From positions 1 through 11,038 of the forward strand of contig SYEN01000062.1 of the NCBI GenBank assembly GCA_005800795.1: a DNA stretch of 11,038 bases, written 5' to 3'. This DNA comes from Burkholderiales bacterium. GTDB taxonomy: Bacteria; Pseudomonadota; Gammaproteobacteria; Burkholderiales; SG8-41. Position numbers and translations under genes: made by a program. Positions 1 to 7,430 of this stretch are shown piece after piece; position 1 is the first letter of the stretch; every line of letters starts with the position of its first letter. The notes beneath the pieces are model-generated. The model did no database searches. It was given only the letters and a program-made list of their open reading frames with translations, and was not told the origin of the DNA.

Positions 1-1
1 G

Positions 2-763
2 ACGCTGATGTTGGCAGGCATACGCGATATTTTGCTGATCTCGACACCACAGGATACGCCGCGCTTCGAGCAATTGCTCGGCGACGGAAACAAGTGGGGC
101 CTCAATATTTCCTATGCTGTGCAACCAAAACCGGAAGGCTTGCCGCAGGCTTTTACCATCGGTGCGAATTTCATCGGCAAGGATCCTTGCGCGCTGATAT
201 TGGGCGACAATATTTTCTACGGTCATGACCTGACACGCGATTTGCAGGCTGCCATGGCAAGGAAGACTGGCGCCACAATTTTTGCGTATCAGGTGCAAGA
301 TCCGGAGCGCTCCGGCGTTGTTGAGTTTGACAAAAACTTCAAGGTGATTTCCATTGAGGAGAAGCCGAAAAACCCAAAATCCCGATTTGCAGTCACCGGT
401 TTTTTTGTTTACGACAATGATGTGATCGATATCGCACGCAATCTAAAACCCTCGGCGCGCGGCGAGTTTGAAATCACTGACGTCAGCCTGGAATACCTGC
501 GCCGGGGAACGCTGACGGTGACACCCCTCGGCCGGGGTGTGGCATGGCTGGATACCGGCACGCATGCCTCCCTGCTTGAGGCGTCGATGTTCATCGAGAC
601 CATCGAAAAGCGGCAAGGATTGAAGATTGCCTGTCCTGAGGAAATCGCCTATCGCATGGGATACATCAATGCCGAGCAGTTGATGGCGTTGACCAAGACG
701 ATGGGGAATAATGGGTACGGGAAGTTTTTGAGGGACATCGTGTTGGAACATAAGCCGGCATGA
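2..763 (+). CDS. rfbA: Glucose-1-phosphate thymidylyltransferase (5' end missing)
   Basis: This enzyme joins glucose-1-phosphate and dTTP to make dTDP-glucose, the first step of the cytoplasmic dTDP-L-rhamnose pathway. The frame is open from base 2 (T-L-M-L-A-G-I-R-D) and ends at TGA 761-763, giving 253 visible residues. The family is about 290 residues long, so roughly the first 40, including the N-terminal nucleotide-binding GGxGTRL loop, lie outside the window. Hallmarks present are QPKPEGLPQAF, ILGDNIFYG (the sugar-nucleotide transferase metal/product site), SIEEKPKNPKS, VTGFFVYDNDV, and GRGVAWLDTGTHASLLEAS. The ATG at base 8 is internal and not the start. The stop codon overlaps an ATG (ATGA at 760-763) that opens a tiny ORF leading to rfbD. 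Family assignment is very secure. Confidence 0.95.
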   Translation, partial: TLMLAGIRDILLISTPQDTPRFEQLLGDGNKWGLNISYAVQPKPEGLPQAFTIGANFIGKDPCALILGDNIFYGHDLTRDLQAAMARKTGATIFAYQVQDPERSGVVEFDKNFKVISIEEKPKNPKSRFAVTGFFVYDNDVIDIARNLKPSARGEFEITDVSLEYLRRGTLTVTPLGRGVAWLDTGTHASLLEASMFIETIEKRQGLKIACPEEIAYRMGYINAEQLMALTKTMGNNGYGKFLRDIVLEHKPA

Positions 764-831
764 CCGTTTGGCATGCGAACTTGCCCGAAGAACCCGGTAC
801 ACACGCGGTCTGCGCCAAACAGCTTCCGTGA
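760..831 (+). CDS. Small coupled ORF (23 codons) between rfbA and rfbD
   Basis: An ATG at 760 overlaps the rfbA stop as ATGA. The frame runs 23 codons (begins MTVWHANLPEEPG, ends CAKQLP) to a TGA at 829-831, which itself overlaps the GTG start of rfbD as GTGA. Start-stop overlaps on both sides are what a translationally coupled operon gene looks like, so ribosomes could pass rfbA, this ORF and rfbD in turn. I do not recognise the peptide. It may be a leader-like coupling ORF, the residue of a deleted gene (rfbC often sits in such clusters), or chance. No clear ribosome-binding site of its own is seen. Confidence 0.3.
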   Translation: MTVWHANLPEEPGTHAVCAKQLP

Positions 832-1709
832 AAAAAATTCTGCTTACCGGCAAGACCGGGCAGCTTGGTTGGGAATTGCAACAGTCGCTGGCGCCCCTTG
901 GCAAGATTTTCGCCCCCAGTCGTGCGCAGATGGACCTGACCGACTCGCGCGGCATTCGAACCGTTATTCGCGAATTGGCTCCCGACATTATTGTCAATGC
1001 AGCGGGCTACACGACGGTCGACAGGGCGGAGGTTGAACGCGAGCTGGCCTATCAAGTCAACACCGTCGCGCCGGAAATCCTTGCTGAAGAAGCACGTAGG
1101 GCGAATGCATTGTTGGTACACTATTCGACGGACTATGTTTACGATGGCACCAAGCACACGCCCTACGATGAGAACGACGCACCGACCCCGGTAAATTATT
1201 ACGGCAAATCGAAGCTCGAAGGCGAACGAGCCATAATCTCAACCCGGTGCGCTCACCTGATCCTGCGCGCGAGCTGGATATATAGTGCCCGAGGCACAAA
1301 TTTTGTGCTTACCATGCTGCGACTAGCGCGGGAGAAACCAGAAGTATTTGTTGTTAATGACCAGGTAGGATCGCCGTCCTGGGCAAAATCTTTGGCGCAG
1401 ACATCTTCGGAAATAATCAATAAAATCAATCACCCAAAAGAGACTCTCGGCACTTACCATTTGTCTGCGATTGGGCATACTACCCGCTTTGACTTTGCTA
1501 GGCATATAGTCGATGTGGCCAAACAAAGCTCAAAATCCGGCTCTCCGTGGGCCGAAATACATCCAACCACCACAGAAAACTATCCCTTACCCGCCAAACG
1601 CCCACTCAACGCCGCAACGAGCAAGGCTAAAGTTACGGAACATTTTGGGATTGCAATGCCGACATGGCAAGAGCAACTTGAGGCTTTTGTGAAAACAATC
1701 CAGCTATAG
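828..1709 (+). CDS. rfbD: dTDP-4-dehydrorhamnose reductase
   Basis: This enzyme performs the last step of dTDP-L-rhamnose synthesis, the NAD(P)H-dependent reduction of dTDP-4-keto-L-rhamnose in the cytoplasm. It belongs to the extended short-chain dehydrogenase family. I place the start at GTG 828 (VKKILLTGKTGQLG). This puts the GxxGxxG dinucleotide-binding loop at residues 8-14 and gives 293 residues, the usual length. A TTG at 768 would add 20 residues with no family resemblance. Other hallmarks are NAAGYTTVDRAE (about 58-68), STDYVYDG (about 100-107), the catalytic YxxxK as YGKSK (125-129), RASWIYSARGTNFV and NDQVGSPSWA. The central part (about 1380-1650) is more AT-rich than the later genes. 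It is followed by a - strand scar, so the + strand transcript is interrupted by about 760 bp before the epimerase. Stop is TAG 1707-1709. Confidence 0.94.
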   Translation: MKKILLTGKTGQLGWELQQSLAPLGKIFAPSRAQMDLTDSRGIRTVIRELAPDIIVNAAGYTTVDRAEVERELAYQVNTVAPEILAEEARRANALLVHYSTDYVYDGTKHTPYDENDAPTPVNYYGKSKLEGERAIISTRCAHLILRASWIYSARGTNFVLTMLRLAREKPEVFVVNDQVGSPSWAKSLAQTSSEIINKINHPKETLGTYHLSAIGHTTRFDFARHIVDVAKQSSKSGSPWAEIHPTTTENYPLPAKRPLNAATSKAKVTEHFGIAMPTWQEQLEAFVKTIQL

Positions 1710-1783
1710 TCCGCATTAGAATGTCGCACGTGCGCGACGTCATCACAACGAATTGGCGCCTATAACCCGGCAAGTACAAATGG

Positions 1784-1951
1784 CTATTTTTCCGCCACAA
1801 TCACTTTTACGCCCATGTTCCACCATGCCTTGTCATCTGCCAGGGCAAGCTTTGCGTGATGAAATCCGGCCTCGCGCAAACGATCCAGTATGTCTTGCCC
1901 ATAGTTGCGAAAGCACAGAACCTTACCATGCCCACGTACAACATCGCCATG
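1784..1951 (-). pseudogene. C-terminal tail of a SAM-dependent methyltransferase (remnant)
   Basis: On the - strand, the frame beginning at CAT 1951-1949 reads HGDVVRGHGKVLCFRNYG, then a segment DILDRLREAGFHHAKLA, and ends NMGVKVIVAEK with TAG at 1786-1784 (55 residues). The arrangement 'H-G ... L-x-F-x-x-[YF]-G-x-D-[IL]-L-x-x-L-R-x-A-G-F' is what I know from the last ~55 residues of methyltransferases in polysaccharide clusters. A TAA stop lies directly upstream in this frame, so there is no start and nothing of the SAM-binding domain. It follows directly, in another frame, the truncated GT2 fragment. The identification is by motif pattern only and is moderately sure. That the piece is coding-derived and out of place is more certain. 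Confidence 0.55.
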
Positions 1952-2379
1952 TTACGAAGTATGGCCAAAGGCGTGGGAAACCTTCGCGCGCTGTCTTCTA
2001 CACGTCCGCCGGGATGCAAAATCAGGGGCGCGACGATACCAATTTCAGGATCACTTAACGCACCGACTAACGCGGGAAACGGGTTTTCATAAAGCCGTAC
2101 ATCCGGGTTAAGTATGGCAAGGTAATCGGCTTTAACTTGTCTGAATGCTGCATTGTGATTTGCACCAAAACCCTTGCGCGATGCGTTCCGAATCAACCGG
2201 ACCGGAAACGGAAATTCATCCAGCGAAAACGGCAGCGACTCTGGTATGTTCAGCGTCAAAATCACACCGACAGTATCGCCGCAATAGCAGGCCAGATCCT
2301 TCAATAGTGCGTGCACCAAGGCTGCTTGGCCATGGCTGACGACAGAAATGGTTATACGATCTGATACCATGTTAAACAT
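1952..2379 (-). pseudogene. N-terminal half of a GT2 family glycosyltransferase (truncated)
   Basis: This reads as a Wbb-type rhamnosyl/hexosyl GT2 glycosyltransferase that would add a sugar to a polysaccharide on the cytoplasmic face. Starts at ATG 2379 (MFNMVSDR) or ATG 2370 are possible. A GGAAA stretch lies about 10 nt before ATG 2379. Visible family features are ISVVSHGQAALV, ILTLNIPE, FPFPVRLIRNASRKGFGANHN, the nucleotide-sugar/metal motif AILNPDVRL, GIVAPLILHPGGRVEDSARR and FPTPLAILR. The protein-like signal stops near residue 142. The C-terminal half expected for the family (acceptor site with a GGFDE...EDVDL-type motif) is missing and is replaced by the tail of an unrelated methyltransferase. 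The nominal frame continues to a stop at 1807, but with non-family sequence. The gene is antisense to all the LPS genes around it and is almost certainly non-functional as it stands. Confidence 0.75.
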
Positions 2380-2390
2380 TCAAAATGTTT
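2374..2390. repeat. Small perfect inverted repeat at GT2-fragment start
   Basis: AAACATT and AATGTTT (7 bp each) flank a 3-nt spacer and overlap the ATG at 2379 of the - strand GT2 fragment. It is AT-rich and short. It could be an operator-like site or coincidence, and nothing else in the window repeats it. Confidence 0.3.
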
Positions 2391-2472
2391 CCAATGGTAA
2401 CGTGTCCATTCCCCTTGTGACCAGCCATGCTCGCGGCAATTCGCATGCGACACCCAGCGGACGGCCTTTCTT

Positions 2473-3433
2473 GTGATTCTGGTCACGGGTGCAAGCGGTT
2501 TCGTTGGCATGCCGCTGTGCCGGCGGCTAAGCGCGCTATGAAGTACGGGGTTTACTGCGGGTGTCGGGCACACATTTGCTTGCCGCTGAAACCAACCCGA
2601 AATTGCAATGGGTGGAGATCGGCGACCTGAACAACGTGACTGACTGGGGTGTATTGTTGCGCGGGGTAACGACGGTCATACACTTGGCAGCGCGCACCCA
2701 TGTTCTGCATGAAAAGGAACCAGACCCTCTGGAAGCCTACCGCAGGATAAATGTCGCGGTAACCGAACGTCTTGCTAAGGCATGCGTAACGGCAGGCGTA
2801 AAGCGGCTGGTGTTCCTCAGCTCGGTCAAGGTGAACGGGGAAAGCACGCTTGACCGCCCCTTTTGTGAATCAGACATACCGCAACCGCAAGATGCTTACG
2901 GAAAATCCAAACTCGAAGCCGAAACGGTTTTGAAAGAAATTGGAAACGGGTCAGACTTGGAAACCGTGATCGTGAGGCCGCCGCTGGTATATGGGCCTGG
3001 CGTAAAGGGAAACTTTCTGAGATTACTGGACATCGCAAGGCGGGGTTGGCCGCTACCTCTGGCTTCGGTGCAAAATCTGCGCAGCTTCATTTACGTTGAA
3101 AATCTGGTAACTGCAATTATCGCCTGCGCTACGCATGCTCACGCCCCAGGTAAGACCTATCTGGTTAGCGACCATTCGGATTTGTCGACGCCTGAACTCT
3201 TGCGGCAACTTGCTTTGCACTTTGGTTTGCCTGCGAGGATTTGGCCATGCCCCCCGCGGCTGTTGCAGGGTGTCGCGCATCTGTTGGGTCGAGGCGCCGA
3301 AGCCTCACGGCTCTTGGGTTCACTACAAGTCGACTGCTCTTTGATTCGGTCAGAGTTGGGTTGGACGCCGCCATTTTCGATCGCCGAAGGGCTTGTTCAA
3401 ACCACGCATTGGCATCAAAAAAAATATCAATAA
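2473..3433 (+). pseudogene. NAD-dependent sugar epimerase/dehydratase (WbpV/WbpK-like), frameshifted
   Basis: This is an extended-SDR nucleotide-sugar epimerase/reductase of the kind found beside O-antigen initiating transferases. Such proteins act on UDP-N-acetylhexosamine-type substrates in the cytoplasm. The start GTG 2473 reads VILVTGASGFVGMPLCRRLSA, with the GxxGxxG NAD loop, then runs into TGA (2539-2541). Shifting frame at the GCGCGC run (2531-2536) restores YEVRGLLRVSGTHL and an open frame to TAA 3431-3433. Further hallmarks are VIHLAARTHV, VFLSSVKVNG, the catalytic YGKSK, IVRPPLVYGPGVKGN and LRSFIYVENLV. The joined protein would be about 319 residues, the normal size. A dinucleotide loss (or a one-base gain) in GCGCGC explains the break, either as real slippage or as a sequence error. 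The exact substrate cannot be told from sequence. No initiating sugar-phosphate transferase is present in the window. Confidence 0.85.
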
Positions 3434-3502
3434 AATCATATGCTTAATAAATCCCCGATGTTCTGCTTTCAACTCTATATCAGCACGTATGAGAATAAGT
3501 TC

Positions 3503-3506
3503 GGAG
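3503..3506 (+). promoter_or_regulatory. Ribosome-binding site fixing the ligase start
   Basis: GGAG lies 7 nt before GTG 3514. This supports GTG 3514 as the ligase start rather than an internal codon. Confidence 0.6.
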
Positions 3507-3513
3507 CCCTTGC

Positions 3514-4749
3514 GTGATTTCAGTGACTGCCACACGTTTGCAATTTCTGCCGCGCGGGACAGTAGTGGCTTTGGGATTTTCCATTCCCGTATCCACTGCG
3601 CTCGACAACGTGCTGCTGACCGTGGTGGCAGTCGCTTGCTTGCTGGCCGGACTATTGCCTGCCGTGGCACGGCAGCTTCGTGAAAACAAATCATTGTTGT
3701 TGCCCGTGGCGCTTTTCGCACTGCTTGCCATGGGAACGCTTTACGGCAACAGCCCGCTACCCAGCGCATGGGGACATTTGTGGAAATACGCTGATTTGCT
3801 ATTCATTCCCGTTTTTGCGGTGGCTTTTTGTCTGCCGAAAACACGTAAACATGCTCTGCACGTTTTCGCAGGCATCATCGGGGTTATATTAATCCTTTCC
3901 TATCTTCTTTACTTCTCGCTGGTGCCGAAAATGCCGTTCATGGCGTATGACGGCCTATCGCCTACAGTATTCAAGCTCAAGATCACCCACAACCTCCTGA
4001 TGTCATTCGGCGCATTTCTTTTTGTGTGGCTCGCCCGCACGTTCGCCGCTATGTGGTTGCGTATTGTTTGCTATGTCCTCGCAGCGCTCGCCGCGATCAA
4101 CGTATTGTTCATGGTGCAGGGTGCAACCGGCTACGTGATTCTGGCCATGCTGACCATTTTGTGGGTCTGCGAGCGCATCGGGCAGCGCACAACAGCCATC
4201 ACGATCTTGTTGCTGCTGAGTATATCGATCACGTTGATGACCGTGCCGAACACGCTTCAGCGGCGCGTCATTCAAGTTCAACAGGAATTCCAGCTCTGGC
4301 GTTCCGGCAACCCTGCGGCGCAAGCCACCTCCTCCGGCCAGCGCCTCGAGTATTACTCAAACACCCTCGCCATTATCAAAGAACATCCGCTCATCGGTGT
4401 CGGCACCGGCGGCTTTCCCAAGGCCTACGCGCAGCAGGTCAAAGCCACCGGCAAGCACGTGACGCAGAACCCGCACAACGAATTTCTCAATATCACCGCG
4501 CAAATTGGCATCGGCGGGCTCGTGTTACTGATCGTCATGTTCTGGACGCAATGGCGCAGCGCCGGCCGATTGGCAACGCCGATGGAACAGTCGCTGATGC
4601 GCGCGTTGGTGTTGACGATGGTGTCGGGTTGTCTGTTTAACTCGCTGTTGCTGGATCACGCCGAAGGGCTGTTTTACGCGTGGATGTCGGGTTTGCTGTA
4701 TGGCGGATTAAAATACGCGCCATCTGATAAACCACCCGCTACCTTATGA
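3514..4749 (+). CDS. O-antigen ligase / Wzy-type polymerase family membrane protein
   Basis: This is a polytopic inner-membrane protein of the Wzy_C/WaaL superfamily. The likely role is transfer of undecaprenyl-linked O-polysaccharide onto lipid A-core at the periplasmic face. The 411 residues show about 10 hydrophobic segments (around 15-50, 62-78, 92-107, 116-136, 158-175, 180-200, 204-219, 228-245, 330-345, 362-380 and 385-398). Between about 246 and 330 lies the large periplasmic loop typical of ligases. It contains SSGQRLEYYSNTL (Arg at about 277), HPLIGVGTGGF, and NPHNEFLNITAQIG (His at about 321). An arginine and a histidine of this loop are the residues essential in characterised WaaL proteins. 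Start GTG 3514 is backed by GGAG. Only 4 nt separate its stop from the next glycosyltransferase. Ligases and Wzy polymerases are hard to separate by sequence. The core-biosynthesis neighbours favour a ligase. Confidence 0.85.
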   Translation: MISVTATRLQFLPRGTVVALGFSIPVSTALDNVLLTVVAVACLLAGLLPAVARQLRENKSLLLPVALFALLAMGTLYGNSPLPSAWGHLWKYADLLFIPVFAVAFCLPKTRKHALHVFAGIIGVILILSYLLYFSLVPKMPFMAYDGLSPTVFKLKITHNLLMSFGAFLFVWLARTFAAMWLRIVCYVLAALAAINVLFMVQGATGYVILAMLTILWVCERIGQRTTAITILLLLSISITLMTVPNTLQRRVIQVQQEFQLWRSGNPAAQATSSGQRLEYYSNTLAIIKEHPLIGVGTGGFPKAYAQQVKATGKHVTQNPHNEFLNITAQIGIGGLVLLIVMFWTQWRSAGRLATPMEQSLMRALVLTMVSGCLFNSLLLDHAEGLFYAWMSGLLYGGLKYAPSDKPPATL

Positions 4750-4753
4750 CGGC

Positions 4754-5506
4754 ATGACGCTTTCTGTTTCCATCACCACCTTCAATGGCGCGCCGCTGGT
4801 ACGCGAGTGCGTGGCTTCCGTCACTTGGGCAGACGAAGTAATCGTCATAGATTCGGGCAGCACCGACGGCACGCGTGACATCTGCGCGGCGCTGGGGGCG
4901 AAGGTCATGCAGACGCCGGATTTTCCCGGATTTGGGCAGCAAAAAAACCGTGCGCTGGATCGCACCACGGGCGATTGGGTGCTGGCGCTTGATCACGACG
5001 AAACCGTTTCGCCGGAATTGCGTGCGGAAATCGAAGCCACCATCAAGAACCCAGGCGACGCAGTGGCGTTCACCATGCCAAGGCTGTCCAATTTTTGCGG
5101 ACGCGACATGCGCCATTGCGGTTGGTGGCCTGATCCGGTGACACGGCTGTTTCGCAGGGGCGCGGCGCGTTTTTCCGAAGACCATTTGCACGACCGCATC
5201 CTTGTCACCGGCAAGATCGGCAAGCTCCGGCACCCACTGCATCACATCCCAATGCCGACGCTGGAACACGTCATCGCCAAAATGAACGGCTATTCGTCGG
5301 CGGGTGCGAAGTTCAATTACGAACACGGCAAGCGTGCTTCGCTTGGCAAGGCGATTTTTCACGGCTGGTGGGCTTTCATGCGCACTTATGTTTTTCAGGC
5401 GGGCTTCCTCGACGGGCGCGAAGGCTTCATGCTTTCGGTGTCCAACGCCGAAGGCACGTACTATCGTTACCTCAAACTGATGCTGCTCGGGGACAAGACC
5501 CGGTGA
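4754..5506 (+). CDS. GT2 glycosyltransferase, LPS core WaaE/KdtX-like
   Basis: The 250-residue protein is a single GT-A domain with no membrane segment, expected on the cytoplasmic side of the inner membrane. It resembles WaaE/KdtX, which adds glucose to the inner-core heptose in enterobacteria. Here the donor and acceptor are inferred only. Features are LSVSITTFNGAPLVRECVAS, the nucleotide-binding IVIDSGSTDGT (about 30-40), and LALDHDETVSPEL (about 77-89), where the catalytic metal DxD appears as DHD rather than the DAD that is common in this group. RLSNFCGRDMRHCGWWPD, RLFRRGAARFSEDHLHDRI and the C-terminal AFMRTYVFQAGFLDGREGF are characteristic of this family. No strong Shine-Dalgarno precedes ATG 4754, and the ligase stop 4 nt upstream suggests coupled translation. 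It overlaps the next gene by the GTGA at 5503-5506. Confidence 0.88.
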   Translation: MTLSVSITTFNGAPLVRECVASVTWADEVIVIDSGSTDGTRDICAALGAKVMQTPDFPGFGQQKNRALDRTTGDWVLALDHDETVSPELRAEIEATIKNPGDAVAFTMPRLSNFCGRDMRHCGWWPDPVTRLFRRGAARFSEDHLHDRILVTGKIGKLRHPLHHIPMPTLEHVIAKMNGYSSAGAKFNYEHGKRASLGKAIFHGWWAFMRTYVFQAGFLDGREGFMLSVSNAEGTYYRYLKLMLLGDKTR

Positions 5507-6312
5507 AAACCGCGGTCATCGTCACTACCTATAACCGTCCAGACGCGCTCGCGGCAGTGCTGGCGGGTTATTCCGCGCAATCCGTTTCCGACTTTGAGTT
5601 GCTGGTCGCCGACGATGGATCGACGGATGACACGCGCCGGCTGGTGGAGGAACACACGGCACGCGCACCGTTTCGTTTGCGTCACGTATGGCAGGAAGAC
5701 CTTGGCTTTCGCGCGGGTGCCGCCCGCAACCGCGCCGCCGCGCAATCCTCCGCCGAATACCTGATTTTTGCCGATGGCGATTGCGTGCCAACGCGCGATT
5801 TCGTGCGCCAGCACCTTGCTCTGGCAGAGGCCGGTTATTTTCTGTCCGGCAACCGCGTGCTGATGTCGGAAACTTTCACGCGGGAAGTGCTTGCCGAACG
5901 CGCCCCTATACATAAGTGGCATGCTGCGCGTTGGCTGCGTGCATGGGTGTCGCGCGATGTCAATCGATTGCTGCCGTTGCTGATGCTGCCCGGCGCCGCG
6001 TGGCGCAAGCGCTGGCCCGATCAATGGCATGGCGTTAAAACCTGCAATATGTCGCTCGCCCGCGCGGATTTCATGCGCGTGAACGGCTTTGATGAATCGT
6101 ATTCGGGCTGGGGGCTGGAAGACAGCGATCTTGCGATACGCCTGATACACGCCGGCGTGCATCACAAGAGTGCGCGCTTCGCCACGCCGGTATTTCATTT
6201 GTGGCACCGTGAAAACGACCGCAGCCGCATTACGGAAAACCAGAAACTGCTCGACGAAATCATCGGCTCGAGGCGTATCGAAGCGCACGTCGGCGTGAGC
6301 CAATACGTATGA
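5503..6312 (+). CDS. GT2 glycosyltransferase with galactosyltransferase-type C-terminal motif
   Basis: The start is GTG 5503, which overlaps the previous stop (GTGA), giving 269 residues. The N-terminal GT-A domain has TAVIVTTYNRPDALAAVL, LLVADDGSTDDT (about 33-44), ARNRAAAQSSAEYLIFADGD with the metal-binding DGD at about 91-93, and KTCNMSLARADFMRVNGFDE. The motif SGWGLEDSDLAIRL (about 201-214) matches the C-terminal Glyco_transf_7C-type acceptor module, as seen in chondroitin-polymerase-like and other GT2 enzymes. It is cytosolic with no transmembrane segment. In this operon it should add a hexose or hexosamine to LPS core or O-unit. Donor and linkage cannot be read from sequence. An upstream extension in frame (from 5368) is antisense-like overlap with the preceding gene and was discarded. 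The end overlaps the next start by ATGA (6309-6312). Confidence 0.87.
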   Translation: MKTAVIVTTYNRPDALAAVLAGYSAQSVSDFELLVADDGSTDDTRRLVEEHTARAPFRLRHVWQEDLGFRAGAARNRAAAQSSAEYLIFADGDCVPTRDFVRQHLALAEAGYFLSGNRVLMSETFTREVLAERAPIHKWHAARWLRAWVSRDVNRLLPLLMLPGAAWRKRWPDQWHGVKTCNMSLARADFMRVNGFDESYSGWGLEDSDLAIRLIHAGVHHKSARFATPVFHLWHRENDRSRITENQKLLDEIIGSRRIEAHVGVSQYV

Positions 6313-7430
6313 CCGGTATGACCGCCGCGACGCGCATGACACCACCGCGCCGTGTGCTCGTTGTGGTAACGCGCCGTATTGGTGACGTGCTGCTTGCCAC
6401 ACCGGTGATTCGTTCGCTGAAAGCGGCGTGGCCCGATGCCGCCATCGACGCGCTGGCGTTCAGCAGCACCGCTGGCGTGCTGGCAGGCAACCCGGATATC
6501 TGCCGGATACGTGCCATACCCGAACGGCCGGGGCTCATGCAACATATTGTTTTTATTGGAAAATTATTTAAGCGCTACGATCTCGCGCTATCGCTGGTGC
6601 CGGGCGACCGGCCGACGTTTTACGCGTTTTTCGCTGCGCGCCGGACAATCGGGCTACTGCTTGACACGCCGAAGGAGCGCTGGAAGCAGCGCTTTCTGGA
6701 TCAGTGGGTTGCCTACGATCTGGCAGAGAAGCATACGGTGCTGACGTACCTTTCGCTGCTCGCGCCGATCGGTGTCACGCCGCGCGCAGAAGTTGTTGCA
6801 AGCTGGGGCGCTGCCGATCAGCAGCACGCCGAGGCTTTGCTCGCGCCGTTGCAAAGCCAGCGGTACGTGGTGTTGCACCTCTACCCCAAGTTCGACTACA
6901 AGCTGTGGAGCGACGCAGGTTGGCTGACGCTCACCCGCTGGATCGTCGCGCAAAATCTGCGCATCGTGCTCACTGGCGGCGGCGACAGCGACGAACTCGC
7001 CTACATCAACGGCCTTGCTGCACAAATGGAAGTACCACCACTTAACCTCGCCGGCAAACTGACACTTGCTGCCACCGCCTGCGTGCTCGCGCGCGCAGCG
7101 GCGTACTGCGGCCCCGATACGGCGGTAACCCACATGGCGGCCGCGCTGGGCGTGCCCACGGTCACTTTTTTCGGCCCCACCGATCCGGTGAAGTGGGGAC
7201 CGTGGCCGAAAGGCTACGCGAACATGAATCAAACACCGTGGCGTCGCTTCGGTGATCAGTCGCGAGGCAACGTGCACCTGCTGCAAGGCCGCGCGGCATG
7301 CGCCCCTTGTGGTAAAGAAGGCTGTGCGCGCCACACGGCGAGCTTTAGCGATTGCCTGCTGCAACTGTCGCCGGCGCGAGTGATCGCGGCGCTGCAAGCC
7401 GCTTTAAGCAACGCAAAAAATGTCAATTAA
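6309..7430 (+). CDS. GT9 glycosyltransferase (ADP-heptose:LPS heptosyltransferase family)
   Basis: This GT-B fold enzyme of family GT9 (RfaF/WaaQ-like) is expected to transfer heptose from ADP-heptose to the inner core of LPS in the cytoplasm. The 373 residues begin at ATG 6309, coupled by ATGA to the preceding GT2. Met 4 or Met 10 could equally be the first residue. Features are RRVLVVVTRRIGDVLLATPVI (N-terminal acceptor domain, about 14-34) and VVLHLYPKFDYKLWSDAGW. IVLTGGGDSDE and the GT9 signature CGPDTAVTHMAAALGVPTV plus FFGPTDPVKWGPWP (about 275-305) form the donor site. The C-terminal ACAPCGKEGCARHTASFSDCL holds a cysteine group often seen in this branch. It overlaps the methyltransferase start by 11 bp. 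Sequence alone does not say which core heptose position is used, or whether another nucleotide sugar has replaced ADP-heptose. Confidence 0.9.
   Translation: MTGMTAATRMTPPRRVLVVVTRRIGDVLLATPVIRSLKAAWPDAAIDALAFSSTAGVLAGNPDICRIRAIPERPGLMQHIVFIGKLFKRYDLALSLVPGDRPTFYAFFAARRTIGLLLDTPKERWKQRFLDQWVAYDLAEKHTVLTYLSLLAPIGVTPRAEVVASWGAADQQHAEALLAPLQSQRYVVLHLYPKFDYKLWSDAGWLTLTRWIVAQNLRIVLTGGGDSDELAYINGLAAQMEVPPLNLAGKLTLAATACVLARAAAYCGPDTAVTHMAAALGVPTVTFFGPTDPVKWGPWPKGYANMNQTPWRRFGDQSRGNVHLLQGRAACAPCGKEGCARHTASFSDCLLQLSPARVIAALQAALSNAKNVN

Noticed and set aside
768..827. Longer rfbD start at TTG 768
   Set aside because: The added 20 residues do not resemble the family, and GTG 828 places the GxxGxxG loop at the usual position.
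443..1157. Long - strand frames opposite rfbA and rfbD
   Set aside because: They are antisense to strongly conserved proteins, have no family resemblance, and show the residue bias of shadow frames.
1723..1738. Hairpin GTCGC-ACGTGC-GCGAC just after rfbD as an intrinsic terminator
   Set aside because: Only 5 bp of stem with a 6-nt loop, and no T-run follows (next bases are GTCATCAC). Too weak to call.
5467..6402. 311-codon - strand frame opposite the second GT2
   Set aside because: The + strand frame has clear GT2 motifs. The antisense frame is rich in His/Arg/Ala and has no recognisable motif.
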